In this document: in pieces, positions 1 to 10,992 of the stretch
Position numbering within the stretch: position 1 is the first letter of the stretch
Layout of the letters: each line of letters begins with the position of its first letter
NCBI RefSeq assembly: GCF_022376445.1
Contig: NW_025954965.1
Span: 806,001-870,000 of the forward strand
Origin: Fomitopsis serialis
Taxonomy: Eukaryota; Basidiomycota; Agaricomycetes; Polyporales; Fomitopsidaceae
Direction of reading: 5' to 3'
DNA: 64,000 bases
Notes under the pieces: model-generated
What the model was told of the DNA's origin: nothing
The model's database searches: none
Seen by the model: only the letters and a program-made list of their open reading frames with translations
Position numbers and translations under genes: made by a program

Positions 1-200
1 AGTAGAGCGCCACGTGGGGCGGGGGATCTCGATGGGAGGTGACGGAGACGTGACGGGCGCGTCACGGCGGGGAGAAGCACGGCGGGCGCCTGAGCCGCCA
101 GGGAAGATGGCCGCAATCAGCTCGCAAAACAAGCAATCAGCCTTCTTAGCCGCAGAATACAAATGCGCCCCGTCCCACACCCGTCGCCCCCCCTCCCCCC

Positions 201-2186
201 ATGGTCACCCTCTCCATCGCCACCGCGAGGGGCGCACCGTGTCCCTCCCGCTACTTCCCCCACTCCGGCTACCTTGGCCTCACCCCCGTCAGAGTCGAAG
301 GCAGTACGTCCAGCCCTCCTCCTCCCGCTCACCCTTGACAGACTTGCGCCCAGTCGTGCGCACAAAGCTAGACGAGGACCGGAGACCACTCCTCGCCAAG
401 GCCATCTCCATCTCGGTCCGCTGCTATGAGGCCCGCGTCAGTCGCTCGCGCGGGACCGTCCACACAACCCTCCTTGTCGACCACACCGAGGTTCTCTGGA
501 CGAAACAGCCCAACGCAGAATGGGACGAGGTCGGCGACCTTGAGCTTCCATTCAGGATCACGCTTCCCAAGAGCACGGCCGGGCTGAGCACCGCCAACTT
601 CCAGGTCTACCGCACGTTCTGGCGCGTCGAGGCAAGTGAGTGTTGCCGCCCATCCATCTGCCACTCCCGCTTTGTTAATATCACACATCCCTGCCAATAT
701 TATCGTTTTCGTGACGCCGCGTGCTGACTTCACTATGACAGTGATTGACCATATCCCCATCACCGGTGTTGGTCACCGGCTGCTCCGCTACTTTGACCTG
801 GCTCTCATCCGGTACGACGTCCCTTCGTATTCCCTCTCCACGCCGTACGCGTCTTCCGCATCCCCGTACCTCCACACCAGTAAGCCACGAGCGCCCGTCG
901 TGCGCTACAACGTCTCGACGCCTGACCATCCGATCGGGCCGAACGACATCATCTTCGCCGCGGTTACCGTCCAACCGCTCGATCTCGGAGTTTCCGTCCG
1001 TAGCGCGGTCCTCACGGTAGAACGTCGGATTGACCTTCTAAGCACATTCACCGCTTCTTCGTCGCCCCCAGCAACGCCTGCAGTGGGTCCTTACCACGCT
1101 GATGACCTTCCCACACCGAGCTCCAGTACCTCCAATTTGTCTCCTGCTCCACATGACCACGAACCGCACGACGGCCTGGCGTCGTCCAGCCAGATTACGC
1201 TCGAATCCCTGTCCTCTGGTCGCCCCCTTCTTTCACCGTCGTCCCCTTCCCCGCACACACCATCCACTGCCGGTTTCAGTCCTCACCCCGACACGTCTGC
1301 TAGGACAATCACGTCCAATGTCATCACAACCGAGTACACTGACTTCGCACGCGACCGCCTCGGTACGTTCTGCAAGACCACGACACTGCAGTGGCCCGCG
1401 TCGCGTCCTCACAGCAGATGGGCGATTGGCGAGACGATGTACACTTCACGCGCGTCGGTGCGTTTCTTTGTTCGCGCCTCGCTACGCGTCGTCGGCCCCG
1501 GAGGCTCTGACGTGCTGGAGCTCGAACCGCGCGAGATTGCGATCGCAGCGACCAGTGAGGCCGAGCGACGGCTGGCGCTTGCCAAGTACGCTGAGCAGCG
1601 CGAGGCAGCTGGTGGGGGTAGGAGCAAGAGCAAGAGCCCCTGGCGCTCCAGGCGCGAGCCCGACGAGGAACGTGTTCAAGCAGAGCTGGCCGTGCAGGGA
1701 CAGGCGAAGACGTACCCCGGAGCGGTGTCGGACGTCCGCGATCACGAGAGGCATCGGCATTTTCAGAGGGAGAAGGGCGCGTCCAGAGGGACGAAACGGC
1801 CGCATACATCCGCTGGCCCGCGGGACAAGTCGAGCTTCGCGATGTACAGCACGAGGGAAGAGCCTAGTGTGGGCGACTCGACGTCGAGCGGAGAGTCGCG
1901 CGACCATCGCCAGGTGCGCTCGCATGGGCACGAGCGCAAGGGCTCACGAGGCCACACCGCCGTCAAGCAGGAGTCGGGCCTCGGGGAGAGCGCGCTGTTC
2001 TTCGGGAGGGAGAAGGAGAGGGAGCGTGTGGTGAAGACAAGGGAGCAAAACACGCCGCCGCAGCCTCCTCATGTCCGCGCCTGGGAAGAGGAGCTCGCGC
2101 GGATCGAGGCGAAGTCGCGCAGGAATAGCTCCTTGCTGAACTTCTGGGGCTTCGGGAGGAAGAAGGAGATCGTGCAGCGCGGCTAG
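201..2186 (+). CDS. alpha-arrestin-like protein (arrestin N and C domains)
   Basis: Three exons: 201-303, 342-635 and 742-2186, joined by GT-AG introns of 38 and 106 nt. The start at 201 opens an arrestin-type N-terminal beta sheet (GYLGLTPVRVEG, then a segment ending AISISVRCYEAR after the first splice), followed by ELPFRITLP and FWRVEA. The second splice leads into HRLLRYFDLALIRYDVP and a C-terminal arrestin half with VRFFVRASLRVVG. The last roughly 180 residues are polar, low-complexity and rich in Ser, Arg and Glu. Fungal alpha-arrestins (ART/Rog/Ldb19 group) are adaptors that recruit Rsp5-type ubiquitin ligases to plasma-membrane transporters. I found no clear PPxY motif, so ligase recruitment here is not shown. 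The reading frame is unbroken. Family confidence is good; subfamily is not resolved. Confidence 0.75.
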
Positions 2187-5100
2187 GTGACGAGACCTAG
2201 CTGGTTCATCTCTCCACACACCGTCGCGTCCAACGACGCGGCCTCATACTTGCGCTCGACCCCGCCCACTCACTGTTCTGCAGTGGTCGCACAACGTGTC
2301 CGCGGGGTCCACGCCACTCCGCTCTCAGCAGGCGGTAAGTTTCTGGCGTAGCAGTCGACTGCAAGCTCGCAACGCGGTTCACCAGGAAACTTACCCAAGC
2401 TAGACCGCCCAACGCTACCGGTCGCATGTCAATGTCTGCCTTTCGCACCTGTCTATTAGTTATCATCCGAATTCGCTGTATTTGTTGCACCTGCACTGCT
2501 TGGTACTTGCTCTATATTATTGCCCTGCTTCACGTACTAGACTCTGCATCACCTCACGCATACCAGACTCCAGTAGCTAGCCCATAATACTCTGCATGGG
2601 ACCGACTCACTATACACGCCCGGACAAGCATGCCTCACGCATACGGATACCTCATGACATCCTCATTTCTGTACGAGTTTCGTCCCGGCTAATGCGCTCC
2701 ATGGCGCTGCTTCTGTCACGCCTTCTGTATCTATCACCGTGTCTTCTCCCGTAGTCGTAATGCACCATCGATAATATTTGCTTGGGGCGCCGGAACCAAG
2801 GCGGAACGCCATCAGCGAAGTCGAAGTCGCTATGCCACTGTCGCGGTAGCGCTACTTGGCGCTACCCGCCAGTGCTTCTCGTCGAGGCCTCCCGTAGAGA
2901 GGCGCCGCGCCTTCGCAACTCCCTGGTATACGCGCCCCCATCTGATTGTCGCCGCAGCTGCGGTGCGACTGCCAGTGGGTGCTCGCCGCTCGGAAGACGG
3001 CCGGACATGCGTCGCGCGCGGTCATGGATCCTGACGGTGCGAATCAAAGCTCCGGTGTTGTCGTCTCCTTCCATTCATCATTCGATGCATTCGATGTGTC
3101 AGTCGTGCTCGCGAGAACCTATACGCTGACGCCCATCCCTATAGGCTCAGATCGAACACTTGCAGAACACGGCGGTTGGGCAGAAGACTCGCCCGAGTAC
3201 ATGCGAAGACTCAAACGTACCCAACTTCTGTCAAGGCGAAAGTGCACTTCCGAACCAGGCGTGCTGGTACAGTGCAACTGCATTTGAGCCTCTTCGTCCT
3301 CGATGCTGGATGCCGTCGAATGGGATGTGACCATGAGACGGGGACTACAACGGAGGGCAGGTTCCCTATGCAACTTGTACTCACGGCGAAACCGCCGTCA
3401 TGCCCAGGGTAAGATGCTGTAAGGTGGCTCGCTGCAGAGCTAATTTGACTTGTCAGTACGTCAAGTACTCCAACATACGGTGGATATCGCCGCATCCTCA
3501 CAACCTAACTAGGACTGTCGATGTACGTGCATGTCAGTCTGCTGTGGCTTCGCATGAATCGGGTGGATAGCCGGATCCACGCTGTTACATCACACCTTCC
3601 CCACCATCCCAGCCTATCATCTGGCCACCGGTAGCAAGGCTACAGACTCCCTTAGACTTCCTCAACATCCCGCCGGAGAGGGAGCGCGCTGACTAGGCTG
3701 GCGACGGTCTGCATGCGGTCCCCGAGGTACGAAAATAGTCTCCACGGCACATGACCGAGCAGCACGTCGAGCTCACCAGAATACAGTTCTTCACCCACCT
3801 CGATGCTCGAGGCAAGCATGCTTTCGCACAGATCGTAATCGCTGACCAATCCGAGAGTTTATCAATGCTTGTTGCAATTCTTCCCGAATTTCGACAGCCA
3901 CATAACGCACGCGGCAAAGTTCGCTGAGTGGGAACTTCGTCGTTCAGACTACCTGAAGGCTGAAGCCTGCTGCCGGCGGTATGGTGGTGGAAATCAGAAA
4001 CGGCGTACCCGCCTTCTTGTCCTCGAATGCCGAGGCAAGAAGTCGCATACTCGGTGGACAAGACAACGTGTCGGTGCGTGACGAAGTGCTGTTCGTTGTA
4101 CTACCGTCTTCTTGTGTTATGCGTGACCCTCGGACCATCAAACGTGCTCCTGCCGCATTGCAGAGGAAGACGGTAGATGGCTGCTATGCGTCGTCTTCCA
4201 GTTCCGAGCCTGTTTTTCGTCACATCTCAGAAGACATCGATGTTGAAAAACGTCATGCGCAGCCGCGCTGAAGCTGCTACACCGTCTTCTGGCTCTACTT
4301 CTCGCTGCTTCACGCCTTCTACACCGCATCTGGCTCCCTTCTCCCGCAGCATGGCCCGCGTACGTCCCTAGTAAGGCATCATTTCTACAAGCCCCGTGAC
4401 TGTACTAATTCCCCGAACGCTTCCCACCAGTACGCACTGATTCCCAGTGGCGCATTTCGACCGTACTACGATGCACCTTCGATAGCGTGTACTATGATCC
4501 CTCGAACGGCGCGAGCCGTGGATCGTATGACCCGTCCCGGTGCCTCCGTTCTCTTCACGGACAAAGCGATGGTGTCCGCGCATGAATCCCGGATAAAGAA
4601 CATCGACTCTCCGTTGCCCCGGACCGTTGGGGGCCAAGGACAGGCGCCCATAAACCTCTCGGTCCCGAGAGATCCAAATCTACGAAGGCGGAACGCGACG
4701 GCCCGCGAGCGCGGCACATACCACAACGAAGCTAACCCTGGTTCAGCCCCGCCCAGATCATTGTGCCGCTGTCTCAAGGCTGCCTTCGACAGATGGCCAG
4801 CCTTTGTCCGGCTCAAGAATCCCACTGTCCTATTGGACTTCCATACACAGGCTTTGCAAGTACTTCTCAATCTCCGCTTGGTGCAGGGTTGTACATGCTC
4901 CTCGTCACTGATCGCCGCCCATACTACAGCGCCAACAATAGCGAATGCGTAGTGGAAGGGCACCGTACGACCGGGCGATGTCACACCTGACATTTCCGAA
5001 TTATCCCGCGATTGAATGGGCCAAACCCCCGAGTCCGGTGACAGCCCATCAGCACCGCGTCGAATGCACGTCATGGTACGGGGATCGCATCTGCCAAAGT

Positions 5101-5877
5101 CTTTCTGAGTTTGACATTGACAAAATGAATACAAGAACTCGTCCGCTTCCCCTGCGCGAGGAATGATGAATACAGCTTCGCTTTTCCACTCGAAGTCATT
5201 TTGGGGATAAAGGCCGAGCAGCGTCCCGACGGTAGTGAGTGACGTAGTCCTTGTGGTTCTAGACGGCACGTATGTATAAGTGTGTGACCTATCTCCTGTC
5301 GCTTTGTGGAATAAAGTTCGCCGTCTCACATTATGAACCCGTTGACCAGATGTCCGGTGATGAACAATGTACAGAAGGGCAAGATAGCTAGCTGTCTGTA
5401 TCGACATCGGAGGTGTACGCAAGAACACCATTCATTCCGACCATACCTCAAAAGGTTTCATCTCTATCTGTCGAAGCTGTCGAACTGCGTTCAGCGTCAC
5501 GGGTAAACGATACCCAAGACAAAGACAAGAGCACCAAAGGGGATGAAATTTCGCCAACGTGACATCTGTACGATTGGTCTCCATCTCATGTATGCAGACG
5601 AGATTGTGAACTTGGCCTCTTGTAGTGCGCAAAGTCGCCAACGGAACCAGACATACAGCCTTCTGCACATCCAGCCTGAGAATTGGCTGACTCCGAGTTG
5701 AAATAATTTGATTCAAGAACGACCAAGCGACCTCCTATCGAGGTTCTAGTCTCGGAGAGACGTCGCACAATAGGTCAGCACTACCGCCTGACCCGCACAG
5801 TCCAACTCACGGCCGCATGTTGCAGTTACGAGTATTCGGAAGGCTGTCAACTCCCCCAAGGAGGACAGCCTTGACCG
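2187..5877. other. 3.7-kb tract without a recognisable gene
   Basis: Between the arrestin stop and the SHQ1 stop I see only short or overlapping open frames with no known domain. The longest is a 321-codon minus-strand frame at 4466-5431. A 65-codon minus frame at 3652-3849 has plausible protein-like composition (SMLASSIEVGEELYSG) but no recognisable family. Base composition is less GC-biased at third positions than in neighbouring genes. This could be decayed sequence, untranslated regions plus regulatory DNA, or lineage-specific genes. Confidence 0.5.
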
Positions 5878-7594
5878 CTACAAAGGCGCGGGGAGCATGC
5901 GCTCAATCTCGTCTTCAGACTCATCATCGCTATCGGGCTCCCTCCTCATCGCCTCCTGGGCCGACGCCTCCAGCTCGTCAAGGTCCCGACCGATCATGCT
6001 CTTCTCCATCTTCAGCGACTTCACTGTTGCAGCTAGGACATGTAGCGTTTCATCACTAAATTCAACCATTCAGCGCACGCTGACGATCCGACGCGCATGG
6101 AGGCTGCGCACCTTGCGTATGCTAGTGTCCAGACGCAGAAATCGTCCAGCCATACCTTGCTGTATATGTAATACACCTCGTGGTGGTCGAGGATATGCTT
6201 CATCTCGAGGAGACATCTTGCGATGACCCGCTTGCCTTGTCCGAGGAGCGCCGCGACGTCAGCGCGACACTTCTCCGCCAGTACCCAGGAGCGGTAAAGT
6301 GGGAAAGCGAAGACACGACGGTAGGAAGCCGAGAATGTCGCCGAGAGCTCCTCCGCAGAAAATTTGTCTGGATCTGGGGGTGGCGGTTCCGCAGAGTAGG
6401 GCGCCGGATCGAGCGCGGAAAAGGCTGGTGTGAGGACACTGAGTGTCCAGGCGCTCTCAGGTGTCGGGTCGTGCTGCGTGGTGCGGCAGTCGTATGCATA
6501 AGAGAGCAAGAGTGTGAGAAGGGTGAGATAGAGATCGTGCGTCTGCTGTGGCATCGCAAGATCTGGCGGCAATGTCAACCGGCGAAAAAAAGAGGACATT
6601 GTTCCGATGTACACGTACATTCTTTCCGAGGGAGACGGAGCATCGTTGCATTATCTTCCTCGCTGTAATGGAAGCCCTCCGTAGAATCTGTATGTGGATT
6701 CTGCCAGTGGAGAAGCTCCTGAATGTATTCGTCCTCGACATAATCTGCCCTGCCCAGTCACAGCTCGTCAGCCACGTCACTTGGTCACGCGATATCAGGT
6801 TGCATACATGTAGTATTCTTCATCCCATTTCTCATCCTCGTGCTTGAGACGCCGCTTCCGGCGTTCGCTCGGTGGACATGTCTCTGCATCGGCGCCGATT
6901 TCGTTGACCTCGTTCTCGGTATGCGTGACATGTCTGAAATATCCAGAGTGCATGTCCAAGAAGCCATACCGGTACTCCGGCGTTGTTTTCAGCTGAGGGA
7001 GAGGCTGAGGGACTTCCTGTGGCAGCTGCCAATCATTCTCCGCAGCTGGATTGCATCGTGTCTGAGCATAGCTCTCGTGGTACAAATTAAGTTTTGGCCT
7101 CACCTCGCAGGATTTCTTCCTGTTCTAATGTCAACCGCTGCGTCCGTCGAGCCAGCTCCTCGTCAGCGTCCTCTTCGTTCGCAGCTGTGTCCTCGGAGGA
7201 TAGCACCTCGATCACGGGCTGTTGTGGCGGCTGTTCTGACGGACGTGGCGCAAGCAGTTTCGCGAGCAGGTCCAGGTCTTGGAAGTCCTGGCCCGGCGTT
7301 TCTTTTGTTAGGGTCACGGTCAGGTAACCCGAGCCTGCATCATACGATGCGGAGGCATCGTCGTCGCCCTTGAGAGGATGCGAGAAGTTCAAGCGAAGAA
7401 AATAAGGGTTCACGTGGACGCTGAAGAGTTTCTCATCAATGTTGATCTCAACGTCAGACGCCTACTTCGGAATACAGGGGGTCAGTGGCAGAGGTATAGA
7501 TGCAACTGCGACGACATACCCGGACAGACGGGCAGTACATTTTCACGACCACCTCAGTGTCGGTCTGACTGCAAGAGAAACGCGGCGTGATCAT
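5878..7594 (-). CDS. SHQ1: SHQ1, box H/ACA snoRNP assembly factor
   Basis: Six exons on the minus strand: 7594-7520, 7461-7104, 7045-6808, 6749-6619, 6562-6112 and 6055-5878. All five introns are 56-58 nt. They give 476 residues in one unbroken frame. The N-terminus (MITPRFSCSQTD, then VNPYFLRLNFSHPL and LTVTLTKETPGQDF) is the SHQ1 CS/p23-like domain. The C-terminal half has the SHQ1-specific helical domain (LTLLLSYAYDCRTTQ, FAFPLYRSW, DDFCVWTLAYA), ending in an acidic tail. SHQ1 chaperones dyskerin/Cbf5 before its loading into H/ACA snoRNPs, so it supports rRNA pseudouridylation. It is divergently paired with TRP2, 354 bp away. Confidence 0.92.
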
Positions 7595-7948
7595 GACTGT
7601 ATTATTGATGCGTGATGCAAAGTCGTCTCGAGCGACTTGTGTCTATCGAGAAGGATGAGACAGTGCCGCAAATGATGTTCAGTAAAATTGATTACTCACA
7701 GGAATATAGCCTTTCAATACAATGCAGACACCAACATACAGATGATGATTGCACGATATTCTCTGGCTGTGTTATGCAGGTGTTCGCTGTTGCAAGCAGA
7801 GGTGGCTGCAAGGTCGGAAGTGGCTAGGATGATATGATCGTGTCTGTGACTCGAGATCTGGCTCGATCAAAATTGAGATCGCATGCTTATTTAAGATGCA
7901 CTCATCCACTCGCGTATCAGCAGCTCCAACGACCCTTGCATATTCGCC
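7595..7948. promoter_or_regulatory. divergent promoter between SHQ1 and TRP2
   Basis: These 354 bp separate the start codons of SHQ1 (minus) and TRP2 (plus). A TGACTC core at 7847-7852, about 100 bp before the TRP2 start, matches the binding core of Gcn4/CPC1-type regulators of amino-acid biosynthesis. A second, perfect ATGACTCA lies at 8250-8257 inside TRP2 intron 2. No canonical TATA box is evident. The regulatory role is inferred from motif and position only. Confidence 0.4.
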
Positions 7949-9752
7949 ATGCCCGTCGACCCACAAGTGAGTGTGATTATTCCTATAACAAGCATACCTT
8001 TGAGCAACTCTACTTTCCGTAGAAACTACCCGCCTACCCACCGCTAGCCGTCGTTGAGCAGATCATACTCAAGGAGAAGAGGGGAAACTGCGTTCCGGTC
8101 TATGTCGAGCTTCCTGGCGACCTCTTGACACCATGCGTTGCATACCTGAGAATAGCCAAGGATGCGAAATACAGCTTCATGCTCGAGTCGGTGGTCGCAG
8201 GAGGGCAGATTGCGCGGTACAGTTTCATCGGGGCAGGTGAGTACTGAGCATGACTCAGAGCTGTCCGGACAGTACAACTGAGCGAACACCACGCGAAGAC
8301 CCATTCAAGGTGGTCAGGACAGGTCCGTATGAGGAGAACACGGGCGACCCCATGGCAGCCTTGCAGAAGGAGCTGAGCGTGTACCGATACGTCAAGCTCC
8401 CGGAGGTGCCCACATTCACGGGCGGCGCGATCGGCTACGTCGCGTACGACTGTATTCAGCACTTCGAGCCGAAGACGAGGCGGGAGCTGGACGACAACCT
8501 CCACATTCCCGAGGCTATCTTCATGCTCGTCGACACCCTCATCATCTACGACCACCTCTACCAAAGTATCAAGGTCGTCTCCCATGTGTTCAACCCCGGC
8601 ACCACAGGCCCTGTGAACCTGTCCTTCGTCTACCAGACCGCAGTCGCGAAGGCACGAAGGCTGGCAAAGCTGGTGTTGTGCTCAGCGATTCCGGAGGTTC
8701 CACAGCCGCCTATCGTTCTCGGGAACAGGGCGGTGTCGAATGTGGGGAAGGAGGGCTACGAACACTTCGTGACGAACCTGAAGGATCACATTGTAGCGGG
8801 CGATATCATACAGGCTGTACCATCACAGCGACTTGCACGGCCGACGACCTTGCATCCGTTCAACGCCTACCGCCATCTCCGCAGGGTGAACCCGAGCCCG
8901 TACATGTTCTACTTGGACTGTGGCGAAGTGCAGTTGGTGGGGGCAAGTCCAGAGACGCTCTGCAAGGTGGAGAAGAACAAGGTGTACAACCATGCCATCG
9001 CAGGTACCGTCCGGAGAGGTCAGACGCTTGAAGGTTGGTGTGTGCCCTGGTTCGTCGACGACAAGGCACTGATTAGCGGGACCTTCATAGAGGATGAGAT
9101 GCTGGGGCAGCAACTGTTGTCTTCGGAGAAAGACCGCGCAGAACATATCATGCTGGTAGACCTTGCGCGGAACGACGTCAACCGTGTCTGCCAACCGAAG
9201 ACTGTCAAAGTTGACCACCTCATGCGGCTGGAGAGGTTCAGCCATGTTACACATTTGACGTCGCAGGTGTCTGGTCAGCTTCGGGAAGGGAAAACGAGGT
9301 ACGGCGTTTCAGCGATGTGGAAACAGCACGATCTCATGCGTATCAGGTTCGACGCTTTCCGTTCCATTTTCCCCGCAGGCACGGTATCAGGTGCACCCAA
9401 GATCAAAGCTATTGAGCTCGTCTACGAGCTCGAGAAGGAGCGGCGCGGTGTATATGCAGGGGCAGTTGGGCGGTTTGACTTTTCAGAAGATGAGATGGAT
9501 ACCTGCATCGCGATACGAACCATGACATTCAAAGACGGTATCGCCTACCTGCAAGCAGGCGGCGGCATTGTCTATGACAGTGTTGAGGAAGATGAATATA
9601 TCGAGACAATCAACAAGCTGAAGGGTAATGTCAGGGCACTGGAGAGGGCTGAACGTACGTTTTCGTAGTTGCTCCTCTTTCAGCGACGCTCACACATGTT
9701 GACAGAATATTGGTACGAAATCCAGATGTCAGGCGCTGGCACCTCTGCGTAA
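7949..9752 (+). CDS. TRP2: anthranilate synthase component I
   Basis: Six exons: 7949-7966, 8023-8236, 8299-9033, 9091-9298, 9347-9654 and 9706-9752, giving 509 residues, the usual length. It converts chorismate to anthranilate, the first committed step of tryptophan synthesis, using ammonia from the glutaminase subunit. Visible signatures are the N-terminal feedback-site region ([19 protein letters not shown]), [34 protein letters not shown] and the C-terminal [15 protein letters not shown]. The first exon encodes only six residues. Introns 3 (57 nt) and 4 (48 nt) are multiples of three and stop-free, but removing them restores the family sequence (TLEEDEML and [13 protein letters not shown]). 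The C-terminus QYWYEIQ is completed by the last short exon. Confidence 0.95.
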
Positions 9753-9794
9753 ACCCAGAGATGACTACGATGAATATAAATTATGTATCCTATA

Positions 9795-10749
9795 TTAGAT
9801 ACGATGTGGATCCCATGCAGCCTCGCGCACTCTCTGTAACTTCACCTGTAACTTCACCGCACGCGCTGCTTGTCTCTCGAACTCCTCGCGACGCACTGCG
9901 ACACCCTCGCGCCCGGCAATGCTCAGAATACCCGCCACCAGTTCCGCTGTCCTCGTGCTCTCGTCGTTCGCTGGTATAGGGTATGTTACTATCCGCGGGT
10001 CGACGTTCGAGTCCACAAGCGCAATTGTTGGGACATGATGGACCGTGCACTCCCGTATCGCGTGTAGGTTCGGGATTGGATTGAGGAAGATGACGAGGTC
10101 AGGGATGACTTGTTCGTCATGTACCGTCTGTAGGCCGAACATGTTCACTCTGTTCGTCAGTGTACCGGCTAGCCATTTCTCGCTGAGGTGGTACGCCCTC
10201 TCGCCGATGCGCTCTGCAGCCTTGCGCACAACCGGGCGGAGGTCTGCTCTCGTGCCCACAAAGACGACCATGCCGCCCCTCAGCGCGACTGCTCGTACGA
10301 CTTGCGCGGCGCGGCGGAGGAGAGGCACAGTGTGGTCGAGGTCGATAACGGTAATGCCTGCGCGTACACCGTACGCATAGGGCAGGAAGTTGGGGTTCAT
10401 GAGGGACTGAGAATGACCCATCTGTGCGCCCGCGGCCAGGAGATGAGAGACGGTGAGGCCTTGGGGAGGGGTGGGTCGGTGCAGAGGGTGATGCGGTTGG
10501 AAGGTGTTTCCGCGGTTTTGAGTCGAACCGTAATCCGAGTAGAAGGAGACTGGTAGAGATCAGCACAGAGCTCCGAGTCGACACACATAGACACTCACTC
10601 AGAGACTCGTATTCAGCGTTGCGGAGCTGGAGCTCTGTCCAGTCCTCCGGGGTCTCGGGGGGAGCTGGCCCACGGGTGAGGGTGCAGACATGCAACGCCT
10701 GAAGTTGAGCTGGGCGGCCGTGGGCACTGCAGCGGTCGCTCGCCAGCAT
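9795..10749 (-). CDS. MRP4: mitochondrial small-subunit ribosomal protein uS2m
   Basis: Two exons, 10749-10599 and 10549-9795, joined across a 49-nt intron (301 residues). Family signatures are SHLLAAGAQMGHSQSLMNP, GGMVVFVGTRADLRPVV, WLAGTLTN and PDLVIFLNP, followed by ALVDSNVDP. It builds the body/head junction of the mitochondrial small ribosomal subunit. The annotated start at 10749 is the first in-frame ATG, but its leader is a poor targeting peptide. An upstream ATG at 10793 opens a classic Arg/Ala-rich presequence (MSLSQARARLAASARCW) in a frame one base off, so a missing base near 10.7 kb, or a start at 10793, is possible. It shares a 243-bp divergent promoter with the Hsp70 gene. Confidence 0.88.
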
Positions 10750-10992
10750 CGTGCGGAGGCGGCGAGGCGTGCGCGGGCTTGGGAGAGAGACATGTCGGCC
10801 GCCACCAAGGTCGAGTGTCCAGCACAACAGTCGGACGCACCGGCGAATGGGGATCGGCGCGCCTGTCCCGCTTACATCAGCAGCGTCGATTTTTTTCTGC
10901 TGCCTTGCACCCGCTCGCATCCTCACCGCCTCCTTCTCTGCCTCGCATCCCTCCCTGTCCTTTTCGCTCATTCTCCCTTCCCACCCAAAAAA

